From NCBI GenBank assembly GCA_002457555.1, contig NTJQ01000008.1, positions 1 through 63,519 on the forward strand: a stretch of DNA of 63,519 nt, read 5' to 3'. The stretch comes from Marine Group II euryarchaeote MED-G37. GTDB lineage: Archaea > Thermoplasmatota > Poseidoniia > Poseidoniales > Thalassarchaeaceae. This document shows positions 42,339-52,800 of the stretch, one piece after another. Numbering within the stretch: position 1 is the first letter of the stretch; every line of letters begins with the position of its first letter. The notes under the pieces were generated by a model. That model was not told the DNA's origin. It saw only the letters and a list, made by a program, of their open reading frames with translations, and ran no database searches. The position numbers and the translations under genes are program-made.

Positions 42339-45300
42339 GTGCCCGATGACGAGCGCGATGATGAAGCGATATTTTGGGAGCGCTTCTTTGAGCGATTACA
42401 GCCCATAAGGGAAGCTGGCGGGAAGGTTATCCAGAAAGTTGATTCTTCCCCAGTAGGTGATGTAGTAGACTATGCAGATTACTTACTAAATGCCGGTGCC
42501 AAACGAGGTCATGCAATAGCCCAGCGTCTTACTGAGTTTTGGTATTCTGCAATTCTTCGTAGCCCTGGTTTGATAGTTGCCTTACTTGTAATTGCTACCG
42601 TTTTAGTTGGTCAAAAATCATTAGACTTCGGACAACAAATAGACAAAGATGTGGAAATATATCTTCCCGATGATGCCGATTCTACAGATCTTCTCAAGCA
42701 GGTTAGGACTCAATGGTCAACGGATATCATGATTCTGTATGTGCAGACAAATAATGCCATTCACGAGGAGTGCGAATCTGGTATTCCAGAAGTTGATGGG
42801 AAATACAAATGTAGAGGGACTGAAAACATAACTAATGTTGATATTTTAAAACAGTTATCTTGGCTAGAAGGCGATGACCTAAATTATGGAAATGGAGGTT
42901 ATGGTTCAGGTCTGGATGAACATAAGGACGATCGAGGAGATCTCGATGGGGTTGTATGGATTCTATCTCCGGCACAGGTGATTAAGGAAGCAAATTCCTC
43001 CAGTTATCGATTCAATTGTGCCGTAGAAAAATACGGCCTGCCTACAGGTCAACGAGATGGATGCGCAGTGGCCCAATTAAATCCGTTCTACGGCTATAGT
43101 GTTCCTGGCGATCAAGATAGTCTTGACAATTTAGTTTCTCAAACTGAAAGCCTTTTGTCTTCATTTGTTATGGATACCCAGGATCATCCTTTACTAGATG
43201 AAAACGGAGATGGTAATTACAATAATGACGGAGATGGAATTTGGGATACTGGAGTGATTATTCTTGGGCTAAAGTATGACATGGACGGAACCGATGTCCC
43301 TGCCAGACAAGATAAGAAAGACGGGCAGGTACAGGATCATCAGGCCTTTATTCAGTACACAAAGCAACTACTTGAAAGGGCAGATTCAACCGACTACGAT
43401 GGTGACGGTGTTGAAGATTGTGAGATTTGCAATCGAGTTTACGAAGGAAAAGTAATGTCTTCTTCAGTAAGTACTGAAATACATTCACTTTGGCTACAAG
43501 AGGCAAGGCAGAAAGACCCCAATATTCCTTCAACATCTCCTGCAATAGGCGTTACTCCGGCTATGATTTCTCAAGCAGAATCGATTGCCGAAGACCGTCC
43601 TGTACGTAATGCCACAACTGTCACTGGGCTAACTCCTGTAGTCCAAGATGTTTCAAACGCTATTTATTCAGAATTAGTAACAAAAATGCTTCCTTTAGCC
43701 GGTTTATTGGTAGCAATTACAATGTTAATTTTACATCGTAATCCAAAGGTGATAATAATCTGCGGTTTACCAATCGCCATGAGTTTAGCGATTACATTCG
43801 GAACTACCGTTTTAGCAGATATTACATTGACTCCTATGATAATTTCTGCAGGGCCAATTTTGGTCGGATTGGGGGTGGATTATGCTTTACATTTTACAAA
43901 TAGAATTGAAGAGAATCGTAAGGAATTACTTGAGGAACGTCTCGAAGAATCTTGGAAGAGACAAAGAGACGGATTCACGTCAAATGAATTGGACCCTTGG
44001 GATCCTGTGATTAGCCTAACTGCTACGGTTCGAGCGGCACAGACTACAGGCCATGCAATTTTCCTATCAGCGATTACTACAATTATCGGTTTCAGTGTAT
44101 TAACTTGGCAATCTCTTGTCCCCATTCATCCAATGAGAACCGTAGGAGTGACACTATTGTTGGGTATATCCATTACCTTCCTCCTGTCGATGGTAATGGT
44201 TCCCGCATTAGTGCATATCTTCCGCTATAGAAAGTCTGATATTGGCTTTGAAATGCCTACTCTGCAAACTCTACTTATTTCATTACTCGTGGCTTTAACC
44301 GCTGGGTCCTTGCTGTATATCCAAGGAACCACTACAATTGGGAATGCTATTTTCTTCGGCGGTTTCTTCGGCGGTACAATTCTTCTTGCTTTCGAATCCC
44401 AAATTTGGCAGAAAATAGGCGAGATACCAGTAAAGGCTACTCTCGTTGTACTCCTCGTCGCGATGGTTTCTACGGCCGGTGGTGTGGCTATTCTAGAGGA
44501 AGAAATGGGTAAGCCGATTACAGGTTCATCAGATGAAGTACCTCCAAATATCCCAAGTTACGATGCATTAAGGGAATACAGTTTCGTATTCCAAGGCGGA
44601 CAAACAAATATGTTCATCGTTGACGCTGAGACAAGAGGGCCGGTTAATTCCACTGCTCCGATTAGAGACCTGCCAATCCTAGATGCTATCGATAACATGC
44701 AGGAAAAGAAAATCAATAATATCCCACAAACTTCTAGCATAAGTCTAGTCAATGTCTTGAAGGCAATTCACGTTGACGTTAACATAACAGATCCAATAAC
44801 AGGAATTAGCCTTGAGGTCTACGATAGAAGCCTATGGGAACTACTACACGATGAATGCTGGGACGAATCTACAAATCCACTACGACCTGAATGTTGGGCA
44901 TATGTGGTCAGTAGTAGAGAGGACATGGTGAATATCGCTCTCGATACATTGAGTCCTGAAATTCGCAGTATGCTGATGAATGCAGACCAAAATGTCTGTC
45001 AAGGTACAACACCTTGTGAAACCAAAACACTGGTTTATGTCACACAACCATACATAAATTTGCAAGATGCTACCCCCCTCAGAGATGCTATTGATGACCA
45101 TCTTGATGGGGATGGGAATTGTAACGATGCGCTTTCTTGTTCGGCTTTTGGAATTGAAGGCGTTATCAATTCAAAGTTGACTGGTGGATTGCCAGTAAGT
45201 ATTGATATTAATGCTGGAATCCAAAAGGCACAGAGTGAAACTACAATCGCTACAATGTTCATTCTGCTAATCACTATGATGATTTTATTCCGCTCTCCTA

Positions 45301-45779
45301 GATTAGCGATATTTACAATGGCAGCTGTGGCTGTTGTTGTATTATGGCAGCCATTATTGATGCGTCAAGGTTCGGTAAACGTGAACTTCTTCACAGCGAT
45401 GGTTGGTACACTCGTCTTTGGTATTGGGGTTGACGATTCGATACACATTATTGACAGAATCAAAGACGAGGGTGAAACTCCTGCTGGAATCGTCAAATCG
45501 GTTTCCAGAACCGGTCAAACAATCTTTGAAACCACCGCAACAACTTGTGCTGGGCTTTCCGCAGGATTGTTTGTAGAAATCCCTGGATTGCAAAATTTCT
45601 TCGTATTGATGATGTCGCTTCTAATTCTAGCATTACTGACCTCGAGTGTCTTGTTACCGAGTTTCATTGTCGCTTGGCACGAATTACGTTCAAGATTGCT
45701 AGGCAAGGGGCCTTGGCTTGATTACGAGGATAGCGGAGCCCTAGAAGCCTCTAGCGTGCTCGAGGCTACGCTAGAATAA
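42339..45779 (+). CDS. MMPL/RND-superfamily membrane exporter 2
   Basis: A 1146-residue RND-type exporter with two homologous halves. Each half has one helix, a large outer domain and a block of helices. The intramembrane Asp motif is GLGVDYALHF in the first half and GIGVDDSIHI in the second. The outer domain of the first half carries acidic TSP3-like loops (DGDGVEDCEICN, DENGDGNYNNDGDGIWD) not seen in exporter 1. I place the start at GTG 42339 (MPDDERDDEAIFWERF). The frame is open to 42033, but that part overlaps the divergent thioredoxin gene antisense. The substrate is unknown. Its 3' end faces the RNase P RNA gene. Confidence 0.87.
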   Translation: MPDDERDDEAIFWERFFERLQPIREAGGKVIQKVDSSPVGDVVDYADYLLNAGAKRGHAIAQRLTEFWYSAILRSPGLIVALLVIATVLVGQKSLDFGQQIDKDVEIYLPDDADSTDLLKQVRTQWSTDIMILYVQTNNAIHEECESGIPEVDGKYKCRGTENITNVDILKQLSWLEGDDLNYGNGGYGSGLDEHKDDRGDLDGVVWILSPAQVIKEANSSSYRFNCAVEKYGLPTGQRDGCAVAQLNPFYGYSVPGDQDSLDNLVSQTESLLSSFVMDTQDHPLLDENGDGNYNNDGDGIWDTGVIILGLKYDMDGTDVPARQDKKDGQVQDHQAFIQYTKQLLERADSTDYDGDGVEDCEICNRVYEGKVMSSSVSTEIHSLWLQEARQKDPNIPSTSPAIGVTPAMISQAESIAEDRPVRNATTVTGLTPVVQDVSNAIYSELVTKMLPLAGLLVAITMLILHRNPKVIIICGLPIAMSLAITFGTTVLADITLTPMIISAGPILVGLGVDYALHFTNRIEENRKELLEERLEESWKRQRDGFTSNELDPWDPVISLTATVRAAQTTGHAIFLSAITTIIGFSVLTWQSLVPIHPMRTVGVTLLLGISITFLLSMVMVPALVHIFRYRKSDIGFEMPTLQTLLISLLVALTAGSLLYIQGTTTIGNAIFFGGFFGGTILLAFESQIWQKIGEIPVKATLVVLLVAMVSTAGGVAILEEEMGKPITGSSDEVPPNIPSYDALREYSFVFQGGQTNMFIVDAETRGPVNSTAPIRDLPILDAIDNMQEKKINNIPQTSSISLVNVLKAIHVDVNITDPITGISLEVYDRSLWELLHDECWDESTNPLRPECWAYVVSSREDMVNIALDTLSPEIRSMLMNADQNVCQGTTPCETKTLVYVTQPYINLQDATPLRDAIDDHLDGDGNCNDALSCSAFGIEGVINSKLTGGLPVSIDINAGIQKAQSETTIATMFILLITMMILFRSPRLAIFTMAAVAVVVLWQPLLMRQGSVNVNFFTAMVGTLVFGIGVDDSIHIIDRIKDEGETPAGIVKSVSRTGQTIFETTATTCAGLSAGLFVEIPGLQNFFVLMMSLLILALLTSSVLLPSFIVAWHELRSRLLGKGPWLDYEDSGALEASSVLEATLE

Positions 45780-45806
45780 GCCTAGTTATCACTAATTGAA
45801 ATTAAG

Positions 45807-46104
45807 TGAGGGTGTAGGGAGTAAGCCCCTTTCTGTTCACCTTCCGGCTGGTCGCATTCAACTATGCATCCTACCCGGCCCTATCGATGCACTACGGGCC
45901 TGCTTGGACTTGCTCCAGCGGGGTTGCTCGTTCCAGCCGCGGTCAGGAAACCTCACCCTTTCGGGATCATCGTACGCCTGGCGCGGGACGTTTCTGTTGC
46001 AGAGCCGGCCCTCCCGGACCTCCGGCTTGCACCGGACCGCTTGCATCTTGGAGAGGGGACTTTCCTCAGTGTCTGGCACTGTCAGCGACCCTCCTACTCC
46101 CTCA
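45807..46104 (-). ncRNA. rnpB: RNase P RNA
   Basis: The minus strand carries both universal RNase P cores. GAGGAAAGTCC (46057-46067) lies near the 5' end and ACAGAAAGGGGCTTAC lies near the 3' end; they form the P4 region. A GAGG-TTTCC-type segment and GC-rich helices lie between. The ends pair as P1: TGAGGG...GTAGG near 46104 with its complement near 45807. The length of about 300 bases fits archaeal type A RNase P RNA. It cleaves 5' leaders from pre-tRNAs. Exact ends are estimated from P1. Open frames seen here on both strands are artefacts. Confidence 0.93.
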
Positions 46105-46195
46105 TCTTCCCCGCATGGCATCGACGAATGAACCCAGCGGTTGCCAATTGTTGCAGATTTATTCCTAAATCTAGTCTCCCAGGAGGGTAACCATC

Positions 46196-46924
46196 ATGGC
46201 CGTCTTTCGTCTGCCCTCACTCGTGAGCAACGTTGAGGCGCTAAAGCAGCAGGCCGGAATCGCAGCTTGTGATTTTGTTCAAGATGGCATGAAAATTGGG
46301 CTCGGAACTGGCTCAACCGTCCGTTACACGGTGCTAGAGTTGGGGCGTAGAATGCAAGAAGAAGGCTTGTCTATCGTCGGAGTTCCGACCAGCGAGGCAA
46401 CTAGAGAACTCGCTGAGAGGTTAAACATACCACTAGTGCCGTTGGCTCAGGCTGGAGTATTAGATTTGGTAATCGATGGAGCAGATGAGTTTGATTCCGA
46501 TTACAATCTAATCAAAGGTGGCGGTGGAGCATTAACACGCGAAAAGATAGTGGCACAATCTAGTATTGGTATGGTTGTGGTTGCTGATGATAGGAAACAG
46601 GTAGAAATTCTAGGTGCATTTGACCTACCAGTCGAAGTATTACCATTTGAATGGAAGAGAACAGCAGATAGAATCGCGGAAATCTGTCCAGGTACTGTCG
46701 TTAGAAGAGGTGGCGATGAACCATTCATTAGCGATAATGGAGGTTACATTCTCGACTGTTCTTTTGGTTCTACGATTACTAATCCAAGTGGATTAGAATC
46801 GTCTCTATTGAATATAGCTGGTGTGGTTGAAGTTGGCTTGTTTGTGGGTATTTGCGATGCGGTTGTAATGGCTGCCAGTGGTGGAGTTGCCACTCTAATT
46901 AAGCAAGGCGGTAGATTAGTCTGA
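46196..46924 (+). CDS. rpiA: Ribose-5-phosphate isomerase A
   Basis: RpiA interconverts ribose 5-phosphate and ribulose 5-phosphate for nucleotide synthesis. The 242-residue protein has the phosphate-loop IGLGTGSTVRY, TSEATRELA, the catalytic VIDGADEFD and the KGGGGALTREKIVA motif, then VEVGLFVGICDAVVMA near the C-terminus. ATG at 46196 has AGGAGGG about eight bases upstream. It is divergent from RNase P RNA, and tRNA-Lys follows 49 bases after the stop. Confidence 0.95.
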   Translation: MAVFRLPSLVSNVEALKQQAGIAACDFVQDGMKIGLGTGSTVRYTVLELGRRMQEEGLSIVGVPTSEATRELAERLNIPLVPLAQAGVLDLVIDGADEFDSDYNLIKGGGGALTREKIVAQSSIGMVVVADDRKQVEILGAFDLPVEVLPFEWKRTADRIAEICPGTVVRRGGDEPFISDNGGYILDCSFGSTITNPSGLESSLLNIAGVVEVGLFVGICDAVVMAASGGVATLIKQGGRLV

Positions 46925-46973
46925 TATCCAGCTAGACCGTTCCGATTAAAGAGGGGGGCCAAGTCGGCGGGCT

Positions 46974-47050
46974 GGGTCTGTAGCTTAGTCAGGTAGAGCA
47001 CCCGGCTCTTAACCGGGCGGTCGCGGGTTCGAACCCCGTCAGACCCGCCA
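46974..47050 (+). tRNA. tRNA-Lys (anticodon CTT)
   Basis: The cloverleaf is complete: acceptor GGGTCTG with CAGACCC, D arm TAGCTTAGTCAGGTAGAGCA, anticodon arm CCCGG-CTCTTAA-CCGGG giving CTT, T arm with GGTTCGAACCC. The discriminator is G and CCA is encoded (47048-47050). It reads AAG codons. Confidence 0.96.
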
Positions 47051-47113
47051 ATTCTAATCTTCTTGGGGGCTTCGTTTGATATGTGGATGCCCCGCCCAAG
47101 GGACGGGGTTAGT

Positions 47114-48442
47114 ATGACCAAAGAGACTTGGATAGGAGATGTTCGAGCCGGAAAATATGACGGCACGGAGGTTGAATTGAAGGGATGGGTTCATCGTTCC
47201 AGAGGTTCAAACAAGATCCGATTCGTTGTCCTTAGAGACTCTACTGGTACAGTTCAATGTGTCGTCAAAAGGGACATCGTGGGCGATGAAACCTTTGAGA
47301 CGGTAAAAGATGCACTTATCGAGTCCAGCCTGATACTACATGGGACCGCTGAACCAACTGACAGAGAACATGGACACGAGATTCAGGTTACCAATGTGGA
47401 GATAGTAGGGCCGGTCAATCCAGACACCCCATTTCCTATCACCGAGTCTGCGATGGAACAAGCGGACGGGGGAGAAACAGAATTCTTACTCGATAATAGA
47501 CATCTGTACCTTAGAACCAGTCGAATGACTACGATGCTGAAAATGCGCTCTACGGTTTTCGGTGCAATTCATTCCTACTTTCGAGATAGAGAATTCACAG
47601 AATATCAAGCTCCCAATTTTGTCGCAGGTGCGGTTGAGGGAGGAAGTACTCTATTCGAAGTGCCATACTTTGGCAGGAAGGCCTACTTGACCCAATCTTG
47701 GCAACTATATGCGGAGGCCGCAATGCCCGCCTTAGAGCGCCTGTACACAATTGCTCCATCCTTCCGTGCAGAGAAGTCACGAACACGTCGTCATCTTACA
47801 GAATTCTGGCATGCGGAAATGGAAATTGCTTGGGGTTCAAATGACGATGTAATGGTCCACGGTGAAGGTGTAGTTCGTAATATTGCCAGTACTTTATTGG
47901 ATCAACATTCAGATGATTTAGAAAGCATGGGTCGAGACTTAGAGTTAGTTGCTAGATATGCGGATAATCCATACCCAAGAATGCGTTATGACGAGGCTGT
48001 AGAGACTCTGCAAGGTATGGGCGTAGATATCGAGTGGGGTCAGGATTTAGATTACTCCAAGGAAAAGGTATTGACTGAAGATTTCGAAATACCTCACTTC
48101 CTGACTCACTATCCCAGAGTGGCTAAACCATTCTATCACAGACCAGACCCCGAAGATCCGAAATATGTTCTATGTCATGATTTGTTGGCGCCAGAAGGAT
48201 ACGGCGAAGTTATTGGTGGGGGAGAGCGGACTTGGTCAGAGCCCGAGATTCTAGATAGAATAGATGAGGAAGGCAATGACAGAGAAGCATACGAGTTCTA
48301 CATCGACATCCGTCGTTATGGAGGTGTCCCACACGGCGGCTTCGGACTTGGAGTTGACCGAGTCTGCGCATGGCTGACCGGTGCGGATCACATCCGTGAA
48401 GTAATACCATTCCCACGTGATAGCCGCAGAGTCACTCCGTAA
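47114..48442 (+). CDS. asnS: Asparaginyl-tRNA synthetase
   Basis: AsnRS charges tRNA-Asn directly. The 442-residue class IIb enzyme has an OB-fold anticodon domain (LKGWVHRSRGSNKIRFVVLR), then the catalytic core: VEGGSTLFEVPYFGRKAYLT, motif 2 FRAEKSRTRRHLTEFWHAEM, and motif 3 GGFGLGVDRVCAWL. LAPEGYGEVIGG and RRYGGVPHGGFG, with REVIPFPR at the end, separate it from AspRS. The start is ATG at 47114 (MTKETWIGDV); an ATG at 47063 would add an atypical leader. The presence of AsnRS implies that direct charging of Asn is used. A perfect hairpin follows one base after the stop. Confidence 0.93.
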   Translation: MTKETWIGDVRAGKYDGTEVELKGWVHRSRGSNKIRFVVLRDSTGTVQCVVKRDIVGDETFETVKDALIESSLILHGTAEPTDREHGHEIQVTNVEIVGPVNPDTPFPITESAMEQADGGETEFLLDNRHLYLRTSRMTTMLKMRSTVFGAIHSYFRDREFTEYQAPNFVAGAVEGGSTLFEVPYFGRKAYLTQSWQLYAEAAMPALERLYTIAPSFRAEKSRTRRHLTEFWHAEMEIAWGSNDDVMVHGEGVVRNIASTLLDQHSDDLESMGRDLELVARYADNPYPRMRYDEAVETLQGMGVDIEWGQDLDYSKEKVLTEDFEIPHFLTHYPRVAKPFYHRPDPEDPKYVLCHDLLAPEGYGEVIGGGERTWSEPEILDRIDEEGNDREAYEFYIDIRRYGGVPHGGFGLGVDRVCAWLTGADHIREVIPFPRDSRRVTP

Positions 48443-48443
48443 T

Positions 48444-48460
48444 CGACACCTACGGTGTCG
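48444..48460 (+). terminator. Perfect hairpin directly after the asnS stop
   Basis: CGACACC, loop TAC, GGTGTCG: a 7-bp perfect stem one base after the asnS stop codon. No clear T run follows. It may be an mRNA 3'-end or processing structure rather than a classic intrinsic terminator. Confidence 0.4.
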
Positions 48461-48507
48461 CTTGGTATTTCGCTAACACTCATACCACAGGCCTTGCTCG
48501 CAGTAGT

Positions 48508-49719
48508 ATGGCCGAGTGGGAGACAATAGATCTGGCGAACCCTACTGAGGAGCATAGAATGCTGCGAGAGATGGTTCGAGATTTTGTTCGCGAAGAGGTT
48601 GAACCGCAAGCTTTGGAATACGATAGAGAGGAGAAATTCAATCTCAATTTATTCCGTAAATTAGGCGAATATGGGTTACTAGGAATTTCCGTCCCTGCAG
48701 AGCACGGCGGTTCTGGAATGGATGCCACCGCCGTTGCCATCATCAATGAGGAACTAAGTTACTCAGACCCTGCCTTCTGTCTGGCATATCTAGCTCATTC
48801 ACAATTGATGGTAAACAATCTTGCTTTCAATGGCACAGAGGAACAAAAGGCCAGGATTTTACCAAAGGTCTGCAGCGGTGAATGGATTGGCTGCATGGCA
48901 ATGAGCGAGCCTGGATACGGTACAGATGTTCTAGGAATGCAGACGACAGCGGAGCAGAATGCAGACGGAGACTGGGTCATCAACGGGAGGAAAATGTGGA
49001 TTACCAATGGCTCGGTCGATGAGGAAGGAACTCCTGCTGATATTTGTTGGTTGTATGCGCGAACCGGTACAGATGCCAAGGGCCGAGCTGAAGTGACTAC
49101 ATTCCTAGTGGAGAAGGATATGCCCGGATTTAGCGTGGGTCAGAAGATCTACGACAAATCAGGTATGAGGGCCTCAAACACTGCAGAGTTGGTCTTCGAC
49201 GATTGTGTAGTTCCTGCTGGAAATATTGTAGGCTCACCTGGAGAATCGATGATTCATATGATGCGCAATCTAGAGTTGGAAAGAATAGGTCTTGCTGCGA
49301 TGGGTCTAGGGATTGCGCGAAGATCTCTAGCGGCAATGAATCAATACGCCAGTGAAAGAGAAGCATTTGGGCAGGAAATCAGAGATTTCGGGCAAATACA
49401 ACGACATATTGGTGAGTCTTGGGCTGAGTATCGTGCAATGCGTTCTTACATTTACGATACTGCTAGGAACACAGACCTCTCAAAGTCGGGGAATAGATTA
49501 GACACTGATGGAGTCAAGTTGTTTGGTACAACTGCTGCAAAGAATATAGCCGACCGTGCAATTCAGGTTATGGGTGGTTACGGCTATGTCGGTGAATATA
49601 CTGTAGAGAGGCTTTGGAGGGATGCAAAACTGTTAGAGATTGGTGGAGGGACATTGGAATCTCACCAGAAAAACATCACTCGAGATTTGGCTCGAATGCC
49701 CGAAAAAATCGAGGAATAA
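48508..49719 (+). CDS. Acyl-CoA dehydrogenase with IVD/LCAD-type catalytic Glu position
   Basis: Acyl-CoA dehydrogenases use FAD to introduce the first double bond in beta-oxidation or branched-chain amino acid breakdown. The 403-residue protein shows the usual EEVEPQALEYDREEKF start, the FAD/substrate segment MAMSEPGYGTDVLGMQTTA, WITNGS, and GGYGYVGEYTVERLWRDAK. At the site where medium-chain enzymes have the catalytic Glu (motif YEGT) this protein has GGGT (Gly380). A Glu (Glu258, in LELERIGLAAMG) is present where isovaleryl-CoA and long-chain enzymes carry theirs. It is therefore probably active with branched or long acyl-CoAs. The 3-hydroxyacyl-CoA dehydrogenase gene lies downstream beyond the subtilase. 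Confidence 0.9.
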   Translation: MAEWETIDLANPTEEHRMLREMVRDFVREEVEPQALEYDREEKFNLNLFRKLGEYGLLGISVPAEHGGSGMDATAVAIINEELSYSDPAFCLAYLAHSQLMVNNLAFNGTEEQKARILPKVCSGEWIGCMAMSEPGYGTDVLGMQTTAEQNADGDWVINGRKMWITNGSVDEEGTPADICWLYARTGTDAKGRAEVTTFLVEKDMPGFSVGQKIYDKSGMRASNTAELVFDDCVVPAGNIVGSPGESMIHMMRNLELERIGLAAMGLGIARRSLAAMNQYASEREAFGQEIRDFGQIQRHIGESWAEYRAMRSYIYDTARNTDLSKSGNRLDTDGVKLFGTTAAKNIADRAIQVMGGYGYVGEYTVERLWRDAKLLEIGGGTLESHQKNITRDLARMPEKIEE

Positions 49720-49733
49720 GCGGGTTGACTTAT

Positions 49734-49809
49734 TGGTAGTCCCGCCCGGATTTGAACCAGGGTCCCCAGGACCAAAACCTGAGATGATGGACCGCTACAC
49801 TACGGGACT
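49734..49809 (-). tRNA. tRNA-Gln (anticodon TTG)
   Basis: The minus strand gives AGTCCCG pairing with CGGGACT, a D arm TAGTGTAGCGGTCC, anticodon arm TCAGG-TTTTGGT-CCTGG giving TTG, and a T arm with GGTTCAAATCC. The discriminator is A and CCA is encoded (49734-49736). It is divergent from the subtilase gene. Confidence 0.95.
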
Positions 49810-49896
49810 GTGACCCCGCGGTCTAGTGTGGTCGCTTTGGACTTGACGGGCCGTGAAGCCGCAGACTACAATAGAGTTCGTGCCGCCAAAGGCAAC

Positions 49897-52800
49897 ATGC
49901 GTCAGCGCCTTGCGGTGTCTTTGGTTCTGCTGATGTTGACATCTATGATGTCATTTGGCATAGTCGGTGGTCAGAACCCACAAACCATCGATTATTCAGT
50001 CGAAATTCCAGAAACAGGCGAAATCAGTCAAGTGTCTAGAGATGTTTTAGTCAATCCAAATCCTTGGATAGAACCCAGCCTATGGCAACGTGTTTATTCC
50101 GATCAGGAAGAAATTCGAGTCACTGTAATCAGCCATTCGTTAAGGGAACTCAATGCATGGCAACATAAACACGGCCAAATTGAAACTCAAACCTCAGCAT
50201 TCGACGGGCAACAATTAGTTGTAACCGATTCGACAGATGACGTAATCGACCATCGTACATTTTGGTTAGATTCGAATATGTTTCACAAATTATCAGGGGT
50301 GGCGGGAATAATAGGTATCTTGGACGCAGAAAATTCTCCTGAACCATACGACACCACTCCTCTCGGTCACGAAGAAAATCAACCCAATTCTGTTAGATCA
50401 GGGGAAATCCATGGGGCAACAGATGCTTGGGAGAGAGGATATTCTGGCGAAGGAATAATTGTAGCCGTGGCAGATACAGGAATTGACTTCGCCCATCCTG
50501 ATTTAGATGGCACTCAGGCTAGAATTCAGGACGGTAACCAACATGATGGTTGGCCAATGATGTTCGATCATAATTCGATGTATTATTGGCTAGTTAACGG
50601 TGAAGCATATCCTGAAAGAAATACATGGTATGCAGACACATCAACCCTCGATTACGACAATGATTCTAACGGTGTATTAGATAACTCAGGACACATCATA
50701 ACAGGCATTCCAAACTCGACATCTGGAGTATATCATCTTGGAGAGCACCCTGACTCGACTCTAAGGAGTCAAATGGGTGGGGATATTCCAATTTTGGTAA
50801 TCGATTCTGTCACTAATGGGATGTATGATATTGTAATTCCTGACATTAATCGCAATGGTAATTTTAGCGATGATGAATGGATGTTCAAAGGTAACGAAAC
50901 CGCAGGACTGGATGAGGATGGAGATGGAATAAGAGATGTATCTGCGGGTTTATTATATTGGATATCTGACGGAATAAATGGTGTTCCTTATGGTGAAGTT
51001 TACGCAGCTAGGCATGGTTATTCCGATCGCATTTCTGGCCCCGGTAATCTTACTCTATTCATGCTCGATTCTGGCAATCATGGTACACTGTGTGCTTCTG
51101 CCGTGGCGGCGCAAGCGCAGGTCAACGATGGCGCTGTTCTTGGAATGGCCCCTAATGCCACAATTGCAAGTATCGGCAATCACTACTCGGGAGGTCACTC
51201 ACTAGATGGTTGGAGGTGGATTGCGGAAGGTAATGATGGAGACCCTTCTACTTGGGACGACCAACCCCACATAGGCTCGTTTTCTTTTGGCTATTCCGGT
51301 ATAGATGACTCAGGTGCTGATTCATACTCCCTTTACCTTGATTGGCTAACTCGAGTCTACAACAACCAGACTCATTATGCAGTTGCGATTGGAAATGGAG
51401 GGCATGGTTATGGTACTGTGAAAGTACCAGGAGCGGCGCAAGGGATTTTCTCTGTCGGGGCATTTTCAAGCCGGTCAAATATGCTATGGGGGCAAAGTGC
51501 TCCATGGAATAATAGAGGTCCGAATATTATTGGTAGAATGGACCCAGACATTGTGGCAGTCGGTTGGTCTGCGACCGGAGATTTACCACTTAACACACGC
51601 GATAATGGAAACTCTGCAACCACTACTTGGGGTGGTACAAGTTTGGCAACGCCCATTACTGCTGGATTACTTGCAGTGGTTGAACAGGCTTGGATTGTTA
51701 ATCACGGAGATTTCCCGAAATCTCAAGATTTCAGAGACTTTGTATTAGCTACTGCGGATGATAGGGGGTACGATCCATTTGTCCAAGGAGGAGGGTGGTT
51801 CAATGCAAGCAGGGCTACCGCTACTCTGGATGGGGAAAATGGCACATGGTCAGTCACTCCAAGCCAATGGATGACCGGCACTTTCCAAGGTGAGCATCGA
51901 GATGCAAATATCAACGTGATTTACCCTGGTGAATCTCAGACAGTGCCACTTGAATTAACAAATCACGGGGACAGTTCGCTTGATTTTGTTATTTCTCCTG
52001 TTAAACACGAAGCACTGGCTCACGAAGTAGGTCAGTGGCTCAGTATTGGTGACGGTAGTGGAGAGGGGGAAAACAATACTTGGGATGGTTACCAAGGCGA
52101 TAGGCCAGATTTGTTAATTCCAATCCATGTCAACAATACGACCTACCAATTACCACCTCAAACTAATCTTGTAAGGGGAAGAGCAGTAATTGAATACGCA
52201 GCTTTTGACGGTAATTTAGATCGTTCATCAAACGAGCGTATAGAACTCACACTCTATCGTTGGAGTGACGATGATGGCGATGGAATTTGGGTTGGTGATG
52301 AAGATAATGATTCAATGGTCGATGAGGTAGATTGGACAGAATCTTCTGAATTTGATGCCTATGGGACTTGGTATCATCACGGCCCTCAAGCAGAGTTCCG
52401 AGTGGGATTGCCATTCGAAGATATGGAAGATGGTTTATTTTTGGGTGTCTCAAGAAAGGATTCTTCCTCATCGGGTCTAGAAAATGTCAGCATAGAATGG
52501 GATTGGACTGCGTTCGGTCTAGTAACTGAAGATTGGATTAGCCCCCGTTCAACAGGAGAGGGGGCGCCTCCCTTTTGGACAGTTTTACCTAACTCAACTA
52601 CAACTTACAATTTCACAGTAAATGTTCCTTTAGATGTTGAACCTGGACTTTATCAACACGGCTTGGTAATCAAAAGCTTTGCACACAATATGTGGTCTTC
52701 ACCATTACATCAGTGGACTCTACCTGTCATCACCAACGTACCCTATACAGCACCTATCGACATCACAGCTCGCCCATTGGACGGAAATGTATCGAATCAG

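Noticed and set aside
45796-46190. Several overlapping open frames of 87-111 codons on both strands
   Set aside because: They lie inside the RNase P RNA gene, whose conserved cores explain the sequence. High GC makes frames stay open by chance.
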